Shown here: piece after piece, positions 15,544 through 25,315 of the stretch
Position numbering within the stretch: the first letter of the stretch is position 1
How the letters are laid out: each line of letters opens with the position of its first letter
Source of the DNA: Intestinimonas timonensis
GTDB taxonomy: Bacteria > Bacillota > Clostridia > Oscillospirales > Oscillospiraceae
Length of the DNA stretch: 64,000 nt
Direction: 5' to 3'
NCBI RefSeq assembly: GCF_900626145.1
Contig: NZ_LR130817.1
Location: forward strand, 147,422 to 211,421
Made by a program: the position numbers and the translations under genes
Notes under the pieces: generated by a model
Databases searched by the model: none
What the model was told of the DNA's origin: nothing
The model's input: only the letters and a program-made list of their open reading frames with translations

Positions 15544-16581
15544 ATGAGCAAGCAGATTCTGGTGGGGGGCGTACCGGTGGGCGGCGGCGCCCCGGTGACC
15601 ATCCAGTCTATGTGCAACACCCGCACCGATGACGTGGACGCCACCGTGGAACAGATCCTCCGGCTGGAGGAGGCGGGGTGCGAGATCATCCGGGTAGCGG
15701 TGCCCGATATGGCGGCGACAAAGGCGGTGGGCGCCATCAAGGAGCGCATCCACATCCCCCTGGTGGTGGACATCCACTTCGACTACAAACTGGCCCTGGA
15801 GTCGGTGGCTGCCGGCGCCGACGCTGTGCGCATCAACCCGGGCAACATCGGCGACGCCGACCGGGTGAAGACGGTGGCCCAGGCTTGCGCCGGGAAAAAC
15901 ATCCCCATCCGTATCGGCGTCAACGGCGGCTCCCTGGAAAAGGAGTTATTGGCCAAGTACGGCGGCCCCACCCCCGAGGCCCTGGTGGAGTCTGCCTTCG
16001 GCCACATCAAGCTCCTCAACCGCTGGGACTTTGACGACATCTGCGTCTCCCTCAAGACCTCCAGCGTCCCCGGCACCATCGCCGCCTACCGGAAGATGGC
16101 CGCCGAGAGCGACTACCCCCTCCACGTGGGACTCACCGAGGCGGGCACCCCCCGGATGGGGGTGCTGAAGTCCGCCGTGGGCATCGGCGGCCTGCTGGCA
16201 CTGGGCATCGGCGACACCATCCGGGTGTCCCTCTCCGCCGACCCGGTAGAGGAGGTCTACGCCGCCCAGGATATTCTGCGGGTGGTGGGCCTCCGGAAGG
16301 ACGCCCCTGAGCTCATCTCCTGCCCCACCTGCGGTCGGACCAAGATCGACCTCATCGGCCTGGCCAACGAGGTTGAGGAGCGGCTGCGTGCCGTCCGCAA
16401 GCCCATCACCGTGGCCGTCATGGGCTGCGTGGTCAACGGCCCCGGGGAGGCCCGGGAGGCCGATGTGGGCATCGCCGGTGGTGACGGCGTGGGTCTCCTC
16501 TTCCGAAAGGGGGAGATCGTGAAAAAGGTGCCCCAGGCGGAGCTGGTGGACGAGCTCTTCCGCCTCATTGATACCCTGTGA
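15544..16581 (+). CDS. ispG: 4-hydroxy-3-methylbut-2-enyl diphosphate synthase
   Basis: Iron-sulfur enzyme of the MEP pathway (GcpE), 345 aa. It has an N-terminal TIM barrel (GCEIIRVAVPDMAA, DIHFDYKLAL, INPGNIG) and a C-terminal [4Fe-4S] domain with Cys260 and Cys263 in CPTCGRTKIDL, then Cys295 and Glu302 in MGCVVNGPGEA. The ATG follows TAGGAGG. Together with dxr in the same run it shows the cell makes isoprenoids by MEP. polC starts 36 nt later. Confidence 0.97.
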   Translation: MSKQILVGGVPVGGGAPVTIQSMCNTRTDDVDATVEQILRLEEAGCEIIRVAVPDMAATKAVGAIKERIHIPLVVDIHFDYKLALESVAAGADAVRINPGNIGDADRVKTVAQACAGKNIPIRIGVNGGSLEKELLAKYGGPTPEALVESAFGHIKLLNRWDFDDICVSLKTSSVPGTIAAYRKMAAESDYPLHVGLTEAGTPRMGVLKSAVGIGGLLALGIGDTIRVSLSADPVEEVYAAQDILRVVGLRKDAPELISCPTCGRTKIDLIGLANEVEERLRAVRKPITVAVMGCVVNGPGEAREADVGIAGGDGVGLLFRKGEIVKKVPQAELVDELFRLIDTL

Positions 16582-16617
16582 ATCTGACAAACCCCTGGAG
16601 AAGGAGCCGAAGCGGCC

Positions 16618-19600
16618 ATGTCTGACAAGATCCCATTTTTCACCCTCTTTTCCGCCTGGAGTCCCTCGGCGGAGTTCCGAAGCCTCCTGGGGGAGGCAGC
16701 GGTGACCTCCGCTGTCATCGACAAGGCCAACCGCAGCCTCCAGGCGGAACTGACCGCCCCCCGGCCCATCTCCAGCGGGGTGATGGACCGGGTGTCGGCG
16801 GAGCTGGCGGCGGTCTATGGCCTGAGCGGCGCCCGGCTGAACCTCACCGTGGAGTCCTCCGCTCCAACGGAGGGACCGGCGGACGACCTGCCACCCTGGG
16901 AGGAGGCACCCATGCCCACCGAGGCCGACATGCCTCCGGAAGAGGCGCCGATGCCCACAGAGGCCGACATGCCGCCGGAAGTGGATGCACCCGCCCCGGT
17001 GGAGGAGCCCCCCGTCCCGGAGGTTCCGGCTTCCGTGGCTCCCGCCCCCGCCGCCCCGGCGGAGGAGGACCCCATGGAGGTCTTTCGCCGTACCGAGCGC
17101 ATCCGCCAGGAGGCCCTGAAGCACATCAAGCCGGCGGTGCCCAATGAAAAGAAGAAGGAGAAGGGGGGTAGCAAGCTCCTCTTCGGGAAGATCACCAAAA
17201 AGTTCGGCCACATCCCCATGAGCGACATCACCCTGGACACCGAGATGGTGACCATCGAGGGCGATGTCTTTGCCACCGACCACGTGGAGATGAAGAAGCG
17301 GGGGGCGTGGATCGTCCGCTTTGACATCACCGACCGGACCAACTCCATCCGAGTGGCCAAGTTCCTGGTGGGGGAGGAGGGCAAGGCTTTGGCTGGGGCT
17401 CTGAAGGAGGGCCAGCACCTCATCGTCCAGGGTCGGGTGAGCCCCTACCAGGGTGAGCTCCAGATCGAGCCCACCGGCATCGCCGAGGGGGAACGCCCCC
17501 CGGAGCGAACCGACACCGCCCCAGGGAAAAAGCGTGTGGAGCTCCATTTACATACGAAAATGTCCTCCATGGACGCCACCACCGACATCAAGAAGGTGAT
17601 CCAGCGGGCGGCGGCCTGGGGCCATCCCGCCATCGCTATCACCGACCACGGCGTCTGCCATGACTTCCCCACGGCTTACTCCACCGCCAAGAAGGCGGGC
17701 ATCAAGATGCTCTTCGGTGTGGAGGCCTACTTCATCAACGACGTGGACGACATGCCCGCCGTCCGGGGAAACCTGGACGCCGATTTTCACGGGGAGTACG
17801 TCTGCTTTGACCTGGAGACCACCGGCCTGGACGCACGCCACGACGTCATCACCGAGATCGGTGCCGTGGTCTACAAGGACGGCAAGGTCACCGACGAGAT
17901 CTTTTCCACCTTCGTGGACCCGGAGCGACCCATTCCCTATGAGGTGAGCCAGCTCACCGGCATCACCGACGACATGGTGAAGGGCGCTCCCAGCCAGGCC
18001 GAGGCCATCCGGCAGTTTCTGGACTTCGTGAAGGGCCGGCCCCTGGCCGCCCACAATGCCGGCTTCGACGTGGGCTTCATCGCCGAGGGCTGCCGCCGCA
18101 TGGGCATCCCCCTGGATGTGACGGCGGTGGATACCCTGCCCCTGGCCCAGGCCCTGCTGCCCCAGCTCTCCAAGCACAAGCTGGATGTGGTGGCCGGCCA
18201 CCTGGGGCTCCCCGCTTTCAATCACCACCGGGCCACCGACGACGCCTCCACCGTGGCCTATATGCTGGTGCCCTTCTTCAAGCGGCTGGAGGAGGACCAC
18301 GACATCCACTCCCTGGGTCCCATCAACTGCTGGGTGGCCGGTCAGAACCAGAAGCGCAAGGGAAAGCGGCGTGCCCGCCACCTCATTGTCCTGGCCCGGA
18401 ACCAGACGGGGCTCAGGAACCTCTATAAGCTGGTGTCCAAGGCCCACCTGGAGCATTTCCAGCGCAAGCAGTATCCGGTGATGCCCAAGAGCCTCATCGA
18501 CGCCAACCGGGAGGGCCTGCTGATGGGCTCCGCCTGCGAGGCGGGAGAGCTCTTCCAGGCGGTGGCCCGGCGGTCCTCCTGGGCCGAGCTCAAGCGCATC
18601 GCCTCCTGGTATGACTATCTGGAGATCCAGCCCATCAGCAACAACGCCTTCATGCTCCGGCCAGATAAGACCGGCCGCACCCTGGCCCGGGACGAGGAGG
18701 AGCTGCGGGACTTCAACCGTACCATCGTGGAGCTGGGGCGTGAGATGGGCAAGCCGGTGGTGGCCACCGGCGACGTCCACTTCCTGGACCCGGAGGACGA
18801 GATCTACCGCCACATCCTCCTCAACACTAAGGGCTTCGAGGACGCCGACGCCCCCAACCCCCTCTACTTCCGCACCACCGACGAGATGCTGAAGGAATTT
18901 TCCTACCTGGGGGAGGAGACCGCCCGTGAGGTGGTCGTCGACAATACCCACCTCATCGCCGCCTGGTGCGGGGACCTGAACCCCCTGCCCAACGGCCTCT
19001 TTGCCCCCAAGCTGGAGGACTCGGAAGGGGAGCTCAAGCGCTTGGTGTGGGGCAAGGCCAAGCGCCTCTACGGCGAAGAGCCGCCCCAGATCGTGGTGGA
19101 CCGCATCGAGACCGAGCTCCACGACATCCTCATGCGTCACTACGACGTCATCTACATGTCGGCCCAGAAGCTGGTCCAGGACTCCCTGGACCACGGCTAC
19201 CTGGTGGGCTCCCGTGGCTCGGTGGGCTCCTCTATCGTGGCCTTCATGTCGGGCATCACCGAGGTCAACGCCCTGCCGCCCCACTACCGCTGCCCCAACT
19301 GCAAGCACGCCGACTTCGAGACGGCCAAGACCCTGGGGGCGGGCTGCGGCGCCGACATGCCCGACGCCGTCTGCCCGGTGTGCGGTACCAAGTACGAGAA
19401 GGACGGCTTCAACATCCCCTTCGAGACCTTCCTGGGTTTCGGCGGCGACAAGGTCCCCGATATCGACCTCAACTTCTCTGGTGAGTACCAGTCCAATGCC
19501 CACAAGCACACCTTTGAGCTCTTCGGCGAGTCCCACGTGTTCCGTGCGGGCACCATCGGCACCGTGGCGGAGAAGACCGCCTTTGGCTACGTGAAGAAGT

Positions 19601-20895
19601 ACATGGAGGAGCGGGGCAAGACGGCCACCAAGGCCGAGATGCTCCGGCTGGCCAAGGGCTGTACCGGGGTCAAGCGGACCACCGGCCAGCACCCCGGCGG
19701 CATGGTGGTCATCCCCCAGGACAAGGAGATCTACGACTTCTGTCCGGTCCAGCATCCCGCCGACGACACCGATACCGACATCATCACCACCCATTTCGAA
19801 TATCACTCCATGGAGTCCAACCTCCTGAAGCTAGACATGCTGGGACACGATGATCCCTCCATGATCCGCATGATGGAGGACCTCACCGGGATGGACGCCA
19901 AGACCATCCCCCTGGATGACCCGGACACCCGGAGCATCTTCATCACCTCCAAGGTCCTGGGCTACGAGGACGACAAGATCCTGGGGCCCACCGGCGCCAC
20001 CGCCATCCCGGAGTTCGGAACCTCCTTCGTCCGGGGCATGCTGGAGGAGACCAAGCCGGCGGAGTTCGATATCCTGGTGCGGCTCTCCGGCTTCTCCCAC
20101 GGCACCGACGTGTGGCTGGGCAACGCCCGGGACCTGATCCTCTCCGGCACCGCCACCGTCGGCCAGGCCATCGGCTGCCGTGACGATATCATGATCTACC
20201 TCATCTCCTGCGGCATGAACGAGAAGCGGGCCTTCAAGATCATGGAGGCCGTCCGAAAGGGCCGCGGCCTCCCGGAGGGCGCCGAGGACGAGATGCGGGA
20301 GCACGGCGTTCCCGATTGGTACATCGGCTCCTGCAAGAAGATCGCCTATCTGTTCCCCAAGGCCCACGCCGTGGCCTACGTCATGATGGCCTTCCGTATC
20401 GCCTGGTTCAAGGTCCACAGGCCCCTGGCCTTCTACGCCGCCTACTTCTCCATCCGTGCCAAGGCCTTTGACGCCACCGTCATGTGCCAGGGTCTGGAGC
20501 GGGCCAAGGCCAAGATGGACGAGATCCGGGCCAAAGACAAGGATGCCTCCGCCGTGGAGCAGGACATGCTCACCACCCTGGAGGTGGTCTACGAGTTCTA
20601 TATCCGTGGCTTTACCTTTGAGCCCATGAGCCTCTACCGGTCGGACGCGGTGCGCTTCCAGGTGGACGAGGAGAAAAAGGCCCTAATCCCGCCCTTTATG
20701 GCCATTCCCGGCCTGGGTGAGACGGCGGCCGTATCCATTGTGGAGCAGCGCAAGGGGAAGGAGTACCTCTCCGTGGAGGAGTTCTCCTTTGACTGTCCCA
20801 AGGTGACCAAGGCCCATATCGAGCTGCTCAAGTCCTGCGGCGCCCTGGCCGGCATGCCGGATACCAGCCAGATGACCCTGTTTGACGGAATTTAG
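16618..20895 (+). CDS. polC: DNA polymerase III PolC-type, alpha subunit with 3'-5' exonuclease
   Basis: Replicative polymerase of low-GC Gram-positives, 1425 aa, the family's normal size. Domains in order: N-terminal domain (1-85); a Pro/Glu/Ala-rich linker with a 13-residue tandem repeat (96-121); OB fold (about 200-290); PHP domain from 307 (VELHLHTKMSSMDATTD), interrupted by the DnaQ-like exonuclease (397 onward, FDLETTGLDARHDVITEIG); then the polymerase core with GSRGSVGSS near 863 and DIDLNFSGEYQ near 949; and a C-terminal HhH/tau-binding end. No frameshift is seen. It ends the pyrH-polC run. Confidence 0.98.
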   Translation: MSDKIPFFTLFSAWSPSAEFRSLLGEAAVTSAVIDKANRSLQAELTAPRPISSGVMDRVSAELAAVYGLSGARLNLTVESSAPTEGPADDLPPWEEAPMPTEADMPPEEAPMPTEADMPPEVDAPAPVEEPPVPEVPASVAPAPAAPAEEDPMEVFRRTERIRQEALKHIKPAVPNEKKKEKGGSKLLFGKITKKFGHIPMSDITLDTEMVTIEGDVFATDHVEMKKRGAWIVRFDITDRTNSIRVAKFLVGEEGKALAGALKEGQHLIVQGRVSPYQGELQIEPTGIAEGERPPERTDTAPGKKRVELHLHTKMSSMDATTDIKKVIQRAAAWGHPAIAITDHGVCHDFPTAYSTAKKAGIKMLFGVEAYFINDVDDMPAVRGNLDADFHGEYVCFDLETTGLDARHDVITEIGAVVYKDGKVTDEIFSTFVDPERPIPYEVSQLTGITDDMVKGAPSQAEAIRQFLDFVKGRPLAAHNAGFDVGFIAEGCRRMGIPLDVTAVDTLPLAQALLPQLSKHKLDVVAGHLGLPAFNHHRATDDASTVAYMLVPFFKRLEEDHDIHSLGPINCWVAGQNQKRKGKRRARHLIVLARNQTGLRNLYKLVSKAHLEHFQRKQYPVMPKSLIDANREGLLMGSACEAGELFQAVARRSSWAELKRIASWYDYLEIQPISNNAFMLRPDKTGRTLARDEEELRDFNRTIVELGREMGKPVVATGDVHFLDPEDEIYRHILLNTKGFEDADAPNPLYFRTTDEMLKEFSYLGEETAREVVVDNTHLIAAWCGDLNPLPNGLFAPKLEDSEGELKRLVWGKAKRLYGEEPPQIVVDRIETELHDILMRHYDVIYMSAQKLVQDSLDHGYLVGSRGSVGSSIVAFMSGITEVNALPPHYRCPNCKHADFETAKTLGAGCGADMPDAVCPVCGTKYEKDGFNIPFETFLGFGGDKVPDIDLNFSGEYQSNAHKHTFELFGESHVFRAGTIGTVAEKTAFGYVKKYMEERGKTATKAEMLRLAKGCTGVKRTTGQHPGGMVVIPQDKEIYDFCPVQHPADDTDTDIITTHFEYHSMESNLLKLDMLGHDDPSMIRMMEDLTGMDAKTIPLDDPDTRSIFITSKVLGYEDDKILGPTGATAIPEFGTSFVRGMLEETKPAEFDILVRLSGFSHGTDVWLGNARDLILSGTATVGQAIGCRDDIMIYLISCGMNEKRAFKIMEAVRKGRGLPEGAEDEMREHGVPDWYIGSCKKIAYLFPKAHAVAYVMMAFRIAWFKVHRPLAFYAAYFSIRAKAFDATVMCQGLERAKAKMDEIRAKDKDASAVEQDMLTTLEVVYEFYIRGFTFEPMSLYRSDAVRFQVDEEKKALIPPFMAIPGLGETAAVSIVEQRKGKEYLSVEEFSFDCPKVTKAHIELLKSCGALAGMPDTSQMTLFDGI

Positions 20896-20913
20896 TCTGC
20901 CTGTGAAAGACCC

Positions 20914-20940
20914 TTTCCCTGCCCCAAGCGGGCAGGGAAA
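20914..20940 (+). terminator. Hairpin after polC
   Basis: Perfect 11-bp stem TTTCCCTGCCC/GGGCAGGGAAA with a 5-nt loop, 18 nt after the polC stop. It lacks a proper T run but lies directly before the his promoter. Confidence 0.5.
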
Positions 20941-20945
20941 AGTTA

Positions 20946-20974
20946 TTGACTTTAGCGTGGTAACGTGATACTAT
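20946..20974 (+). promoter_or_regulatory. Promoter of the histidine operon
   Basis: TTGACT (20946-20951), 17-bp spacer, TACTAT (20969-20974). The predicted start is about 28 nt before the hisZ start codon, so there is no room for a T-box or a leader peptide. Confidence 0.65.
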
Positions 20975-21008
20975 ACGAAAGTAACTTTACAGGAAAGGGG
21001 GATTCCCC

Positions 21009-22175
21009 TTGTATACCATCAACACCCCCGAGGGGACCCGGGACCGGCTCTTTGCCGAGTGCCGGGAGCGGCGGCAGGTCCAGCGGGAGCTGACGGCACT
21101 TTTTCAGCGGCGGGGCTACGCCGAGGTGAGCACGCCGGAGGTGGAGTTCTACGACCTCTTCCTCCAGTCGGGCAACCCCATGCCCCAGGAGAGCATGCTC
21201 AAGATCATCGACCGCTCCGGCAAGATCATGGTGATGCGGCCCGACTGCACCACCCCCATCGCCCGGGTGGCGGCCACGAAGCTGAAGACGCTGCCCCTCC
21301 CGCAGCGGCTCTTTTACGATCAGACCGTCTTTCGCTCCGGCCAGGAGCACAAGGGCGGCAGCAGCGAGATCGCCCAGTGCGGTGTGGAGCTCATCGGAGC
21401 CGCCGGCTGGAGGGCCGACCTGGAGATGGTGGCCCTGGCGGTGGATGCCCTGGGTGCCTGCGGCGTGCAGGACTACCATGTGGAGCTGGGTCATGTGGGC
21501 TTTTTCCGGGACCTGGCCAGCCGGGTAGATATGCCCGCCGCCGTCATCGAGCAGATGCGCCTGCTCATCGAGGGCAAGAACTTCGCCGCCCTCAACGACC
21601 TGCTGGAGCCCTACGCCGGTCAGGGAGCCTGTAAGGCCCTGCGGCGGCTCTCCCGCCTCTTCGGCGGGGCGGAGGTGCTGGACGAGGCCGAGGAGCTGGC
21701 CGGAGGCAGCGCTGTGCTGGTCTACCTGCGGCAGCTCTACAACGCCCTCTGCAAGGCGGGCTACGGCGATCACATCCGCTTCGATCTGGGCATGGTCCAT
21801 CAGATCGACTACTATACCGGCGTGGTATTCCGGGGCTACGTGGAGGGGGCGGGGGACGCCGTCCTCTCCGGCGGACGGTACGACAACCTGGTGGAGGCCT
21901 TCGGCCGGGCGGCGCCCGCCACCGGCTTTGCCGTGGACGTGGACGCGGTGGCCGGGTGCCTCCCTGAGGCGACGGCGGCGCGGCTGGAGACCCTGATTCA
22001 CTACGGCACCGACGACCTGGGCCGGGCCCTGGCGGCAGTGGACGCCGCTGCGCCGGGGACCGTGGAGCTCTCCCCCCAAGGCGAGGTGGAGGAGACCATG
22101 GCCCTGGCCAAGGAGAAGGGCGCAAAGGCTGTGCTGGTATTGGAGAACGGGACCGAGAGGAGGGTGGAGCTATGA
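21009..22175 (+). CDS. hisZ: ATP phosphoribosyltransferase regulatory subunit
   Basis: HisRS paralogue (388 aa) that forms an octamer with short HisG to give an active, histidine-regulated first enzyme of histidine synthesis. The class II synthetase core shows motif 2 (RLFYDQTVFRSGQEH, then GGSSEIAQCG) and motif 3 (SGGRYDNLVEAFG). The anticodon-binding domain is reduced to about 70 residues. It starts with TTG after AGGAAAGGGGG. It overlaps hisG by 4 nt. Placement before a short hisG supports HisZ rather than a second histidyl-tRNA synthetase. Confidence 0.92.
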   Translation: MYTINTPEGTRDRLFAECRERRQVQRELTALFQRRGYAEVSTPEVEFYDLFLQSGNPMPQESMLKIIDRSGKIMVMRPDCTTPIARVAATKLKTLPLPQRLFYDQTVFRSGQEHKGGSSEIAQCGVELIGAAGWRADLEMVALAVDALGACGVQDYHVELGHVGFFRDLASRVDMPAAVIEQMRLLIEGKNFAALNDLLEPYAGQGACKALRRLSRLFGGAEVLDEAEELAGGSAVLVYLRQLYNALCKAGYGDHIRFDLGMVHQIDYYTGVVFRGYVEGAGDAVLSGGRYDNLVEAFGRAAPATGFAVDVDAVAGCLPEATAARLETLIHYGTDDLGRALAAVDAAAPGTVELSPQGEVEETMALAKEKGAKAVLVLENGTERRVEL

Positions 22176-22813
22176 GCGAGCCGCTGCGGATCGCCCTCAC
22201 CAAGGGGCGGCTTCAGGATAAAAGTGTGGAGCTCTTCGAGGCCATGGGCCTGGACTGCTCCCCCATCAAGGACCCGGGCCGTCGGTTGGTCCACACCATC
22301 CCCAACTACCCCCTGGAGGCGGTGCTGGCCAAGGCGCCCGACGTCATTACCTACGTGGAGCATGGGGTGTGCGACCTGGGCATCGTGGGCAAAGACACCA
22401 TCCTGGAGCAGGGAAAGTCTTTTTATGAGGTGCTGGACCTGGGGTTCGGCAAGTGCCGCTTCGCCCTGGCGGTGAAGGAGGGCACCGACTTCTACGGCAC
22501 CTACAAGACCCGGCGCATCGCCAGTAAATATCCCAATGTGGCCCGTGCCTTCTTTGCCAAGAAGGGCATGGACGTGGACATCATCAAGATCGAGGGCTCT
22601 GTGGAGCTGGCGCCCATCCTGGACCTGGCCGACGCCATCGTGGACATTGTGGAGACGGGGTCCACCCTGAAGGCTAACGGCCTGGTGCCCATCGAGGATG
22701 TGGCTCAGGTGAGCGCCCGGCTCATCGTCAACACCGCCAGCATGAAGCTCCACAAGGAGGCCATCGACGACTTTATCAGCCGCTGCGAGCGGGAATTGGA
22801 GAGACGGGCATGA
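22172..22813 (+). CDS. hisG: ATP phosphoribosyltransferase, short form
   Basis: 213 aa, the short HisG form that lacks the C-terminal regulatory domain and needs HisZ. It condenses ATP with PRPP. Visible motifs: IALTKGRLQDKSVELFE at the N terminus, EHGVCDLGIVGKDTI, and the PRPP loop DAIVDIVETGSTLKANGL. Overlaps hisZ and hisD by 4 nt each, indicating translational coupling. Confidence 0.96.
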   Translation: MSEPLRIALTKGRLQDKSVELFEAMGLDCSPIKDPGRRLVHTIPNYPLEAVLAKAPDVITYVEHGVCDLGIVGKDTILEQGKSFYEVLDLGFGKCRFALAVKEGTDFYGTYKTRRIASKYPNVARAFFAKKGMDVDIIKIEGSVELAPILDLADAIVDIVETGSTLKANGLVPIEDVAQVSARLIVNTASMKLHKEAIDDFISRCERELERRA

Positions 22814-24096
22814 TCGAGATCATCAAAGCCGACGGGCAGGCGGAGCAGGCCCGGATCGCCGCCATGCGGGCGAGAGCCGCCCAGGTGGGGGCCGACATCC
22901 AGAGGGCGGTGTCCGCCGTCATGGCGGACGTAAAGGCCCGGGGCTATGAGGCCGTAGAGGAATACTCCCTCAAATTCGACCGCAAAGCGCCCTATGAGCT
23001 CACCCAGGCGGAGCTGGCGGCGGCCTACGACCGCTGCCCCAAGGAGCTCATCGCCGCTCTGGAGCGGGCGGCGGCCAACATCCGGGATTATAACGAAAGG
23101 CTGCTGGTGAAGAGCCAGGAGTGGACCTCCCCCGACGGGGGCATCGTGGGTCGGGTGGTCCGGGGCCTGAGCCGGGTGGGCATCTATGTGCCCGGCGGCA
23201 CGGCGGCCTACCCCAGCAGCGTCCTCATGAACGCCGTCCCCGCCAAGGTGGCGGGGGTGGGGGAGATCGTCATGGTGACGCCCCCCACCGAGAACCTGAG
23301 CGACGCCGTCCTGGCCGCCGCCAAGATCGCCGGGGTGGACCGCTGCATCGCCGTGGGCGGCGCCCAGGCGGTGGCCGCCCTCACCTATGGGGCGGGCTTT
23401 ATCCCCAAGGTGGATAAGCTGGTGGGGCCGGGCAACGCCTTTGTGGCCACCGCCAAGCGCATGGCCTACGGCGAGCTGGACATCGACATGGTGGCCGGCC
23501 CCTCTGAGGTGCTGGTCATCGCCGACGGAAGCGCCCAGCCCAAATTCGTGGCCGCCGACCTCCTGAGCCAGGCCGAGCACGACAAGCTGGCCTCCGCCGT
23601 GCTGCTCACCGATTCCATGGAGCTGGCGAAGGCGGTGGACGCCGAGATCATCCGCCAGACCGGCTATCTGAGCCGCTCCGAGATCATGGAGCAGTCCCTC
23701 AGGGACTTTGGCTGCGCCATCGTCTGTGAGAACCTGGACGACTGCGCCGCCCTAGCCAATGAGATCGCCCCGGAGCACCTGGAGATCGTCACCGCCGATC
23801 CCCGGTCCCTGTTGCCCAAAATCAAAAACGCCGGCGCCGTCTTCATGGGGAGCTGGTCTCCGGAGCCTCTGGGGGACTACCTGGCCGGACCCGACCACGT
23901 GCTGCCCACCAGCGGCACCGCCCGGTTCTTCTCCCCCCTGAGCGTGGACAGCTTCCTCAAGACCATGAGCGTCATTCAGTACGACCGGGGGAGTTTGGCC
24001 CCCATCAAGGACCAGATTATGACCCTGGCCGAGGCGGAAAAGCTCACCGCCCACGCCAATTCCATCCGGGTGCGGTTTGAGGAGGAGGGAATCTGA
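22810..24096 (+). CDS. hisD: Histidinol dehydrogenase
   Basis: Zinc enzyme, 428 aa, oxidising L-histidinol to histidine in the last two steps. Motifs: YVPGGTAAYPSSVLMNAVPA, VGPGNAFVATAKR, the zinc and catalytic segment LLSQAEHDKLASAVL, and APEHLEIVT. Full length. Its stop codon TGA overlaps the ATG of hisB by 1 nt. Confidence 0.97.
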   Translation: MIEIIKADGQAEQARIAAMRARAAQVGADIQRAVSAVMADVKARGYEAVEEYSLKFDRKAPYELTQAELAAAYDRCPKELIAALERAAANIRDYNERLLVKSQEWTSPDGGIVGRVVRGLSRVGIYVPGGTAAYPSSVLMNAVPAKVAGVGEIVMVTPPTENLSDAVLAAAKIAGVDRCIAVGGAQAVAALTYGAGFIPKVDKLVGPGNAFVATAKRMAYGELDIDMVAGPSEVLVIADGSAQPKFVAADLLSQAEHDKLASAVLLTDSMELAKAVDAEIIRQTGYLSRSEIMEQSLRDFGCAIVCENLDDCAALANEIAPEHLEIVTADPRSLLPKIKNAGAVFMGSWSPEPLGDYLAGPDHVLPTSGTARFFSPLSVDSFLKTMSVIQYDRGSLAPIKDQIMTLAEAEKLTAHANSIRVRFEEEGI

Positions 24097-24707
24097 TGGA
24101 AGTGCCTGTGTACCGGGAAGGGGAGAGGCCCCTCCAGGCCTATAGCATCCAGCGTAAGACCAAGGAGACCGACATCCAGCTCTCCCTGTCTCTGGAGGGC
24201 GGAGAGGTGGCGGTGTCCACCGGCATCGGCTTTTTTGACCACATGCTCACCGCCTTCGCCTTCTACGGCGGCCTGGGCCTGAAGCTGGAAGTAGACGGCG
24301 ACCTGGAGGTGGACGGCCACCACACCGTGGAGGACGTGGGCATCGTCCTGGGCCAGGCCATGAGCCGGGCGCTTGGGGACCGGAAGGGCATCCGCCGGTT
24401 TGCCTCCGCCTATATCCCCATGGATGAGGCCTTGTGCTTCACCGCCCTGGATTTCTCCAACCGCCCCTTCCTGGTCTTTGACGCCGATATGCCCCAGCCC
24501 ATGATCGGGGCCTATGACGCCTGCCTTACCGAAGAGTTTATGCGGGCCTTCGCGGTGAACAGCGGCCTGACCCTGCATATGAAGTGCCTCTATGGGAAAA
24601 ACGCCCACCACATCATCGAGGCCCTCTTCAAGTCCCTTGGGGTGGCGGTGAAGGAGGCTGTGGCTGTCACCGGCACCGGTGTCACCTCCACAAAGGGGGT
24701 GCTCTGA
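24096..24707 (+). CDS. hisB: Imidazoleglycerol-phosphate dehydratase
   Basis: Manganese enzyme of 203 aa. The repeated half-domains carry GIGFFDHMLTAFAFYGG, DGHHTVEDVGIVLGQA and, in the second half, MKCLYGKNAHHIIEALFKSLG. Compared with typical members it has about 16 extra N-terminal residues. The upstream ATG is kept because GAGGAGGGAATC lies at the right distance. It is monofunctional, with no histidinol-phosphatase domain, so that activity must be encoded elsewhere. Confidence 0.96.
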   Translation: MEVPVYREGERPLQAYSIQRKTKETDIQLSLSLEGGEVAVSTGIGFFDHMLTAFAFYGGLGLKLEVDGDLEVDGHHTVEDVGIVLGQAMSRALGDRKGIRRFASAYIPMDEALCFTALDFSNRPFLVFDADMPQPMIGAYDACLTEEFMRAFAVNSGLTLHMKCLYGKNAHHIIEALFKSLGVAVKEAVAVTGTGVTSTKGVL

Positions 24708-25315
24708 TGGGCTACACAGCCATCGTGGACTACGGCGTGGGCAACCTGAAGAGCGTCACCAACGCCATGGCCTATCTGGGCCTGGAGAGCAAGGTCACCG
24801 GCGACACCGGGGAGATGGAAAGGGCCGACGCCATCATCCTGCCCGGTGTGGGGGCCTTCCCCGACGCGGCGGAAAAGCTGCGGGAGACGGGGCTGGACCA
24901 GACCATCCTGGCCCAGGCGGCCAAGAAGCCCATTCTGGGCATCTGTCTGGGGATGCAGCTTCTCTTTGAACTGGGGGAAGAGGTGCGGCCCTGCGCCGGC
25001 CTGGGCCTGGTGGGCGGCAGCGTGAAAAAGATCGAGACCCACTGTAAGCTGCCCCACATCGGCTGGAACAGCCTGACCTTCCCCAATCCGTCTCCCCTCT
25101 TTGCCGGGGTGGAGCCGGGGAGCTACGTTTACTTTGTCCACTCCTTCTGCGCTGTGGCAAGCAGCCCTGACGATGTCATCGCCCGGACCGACTACGGCGT
25201 GCCCGTGACCGCCGCCGTGGGGAAGGGGAACGTGTACGGCTGCCAGTTCCACCCGGAGAAGAGCGGCGAGGTGGGGTTGCAGATCCTGAAGAATTTTGGA
25301 GGGCTGAACCGATGA
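24707..25315 (+). CDS. hisH: Imidazole glycerol phosphate synthase, glutaminase subunit
   Basis: Class I glutamine amidotransferase of 202 aa that feeds ammonia to HisF. Nucleophile Cys is in LGICLGMQLLF, and the His-x-Glu pair is in CQFHPEKSG. The start at 24707 (GYTAIVDYGVGNLKSV) fits the family and overlaps the hisB stop by 1 nt; the frame is open upstream inside hisB but that extension is not conserved. Confidence 0.96.
   Translation: MGYTAIVDYGVGNLKSVTNAMAYLGLESKVTGDTGEMERADAIILPGVGAFPDAAEKLRETGLDQTILAQAAKKPILGICLGMQLLFELGEEVRPCAGLGLVGGSVKKIETHCKLPHIGWNSLTFPNPSPLFAGVEPGSYVYFVHSFCAVASSPDDVIARTDYGVPVTAAVGKGNVYGCQFHPEKSGEVGLQILKNFGGLNR

Noticed and set aside
15946..17547. 533-codon frame opposite ispG and polC
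   Set aside because: Shadow frame crossing two clear genes, without a ribosome-binding site or recognisable motif.
17548..19806. 752-codon open frame opposite polC
   Set aside because: Same shadow effect; polC is intact and continuous on the plus strand.
20896..21008. T-box or histidine leader peptide before hisZ
   Set aside because: The predicted start point is only about 28 nt before the start codon, and there is no run of His codons.
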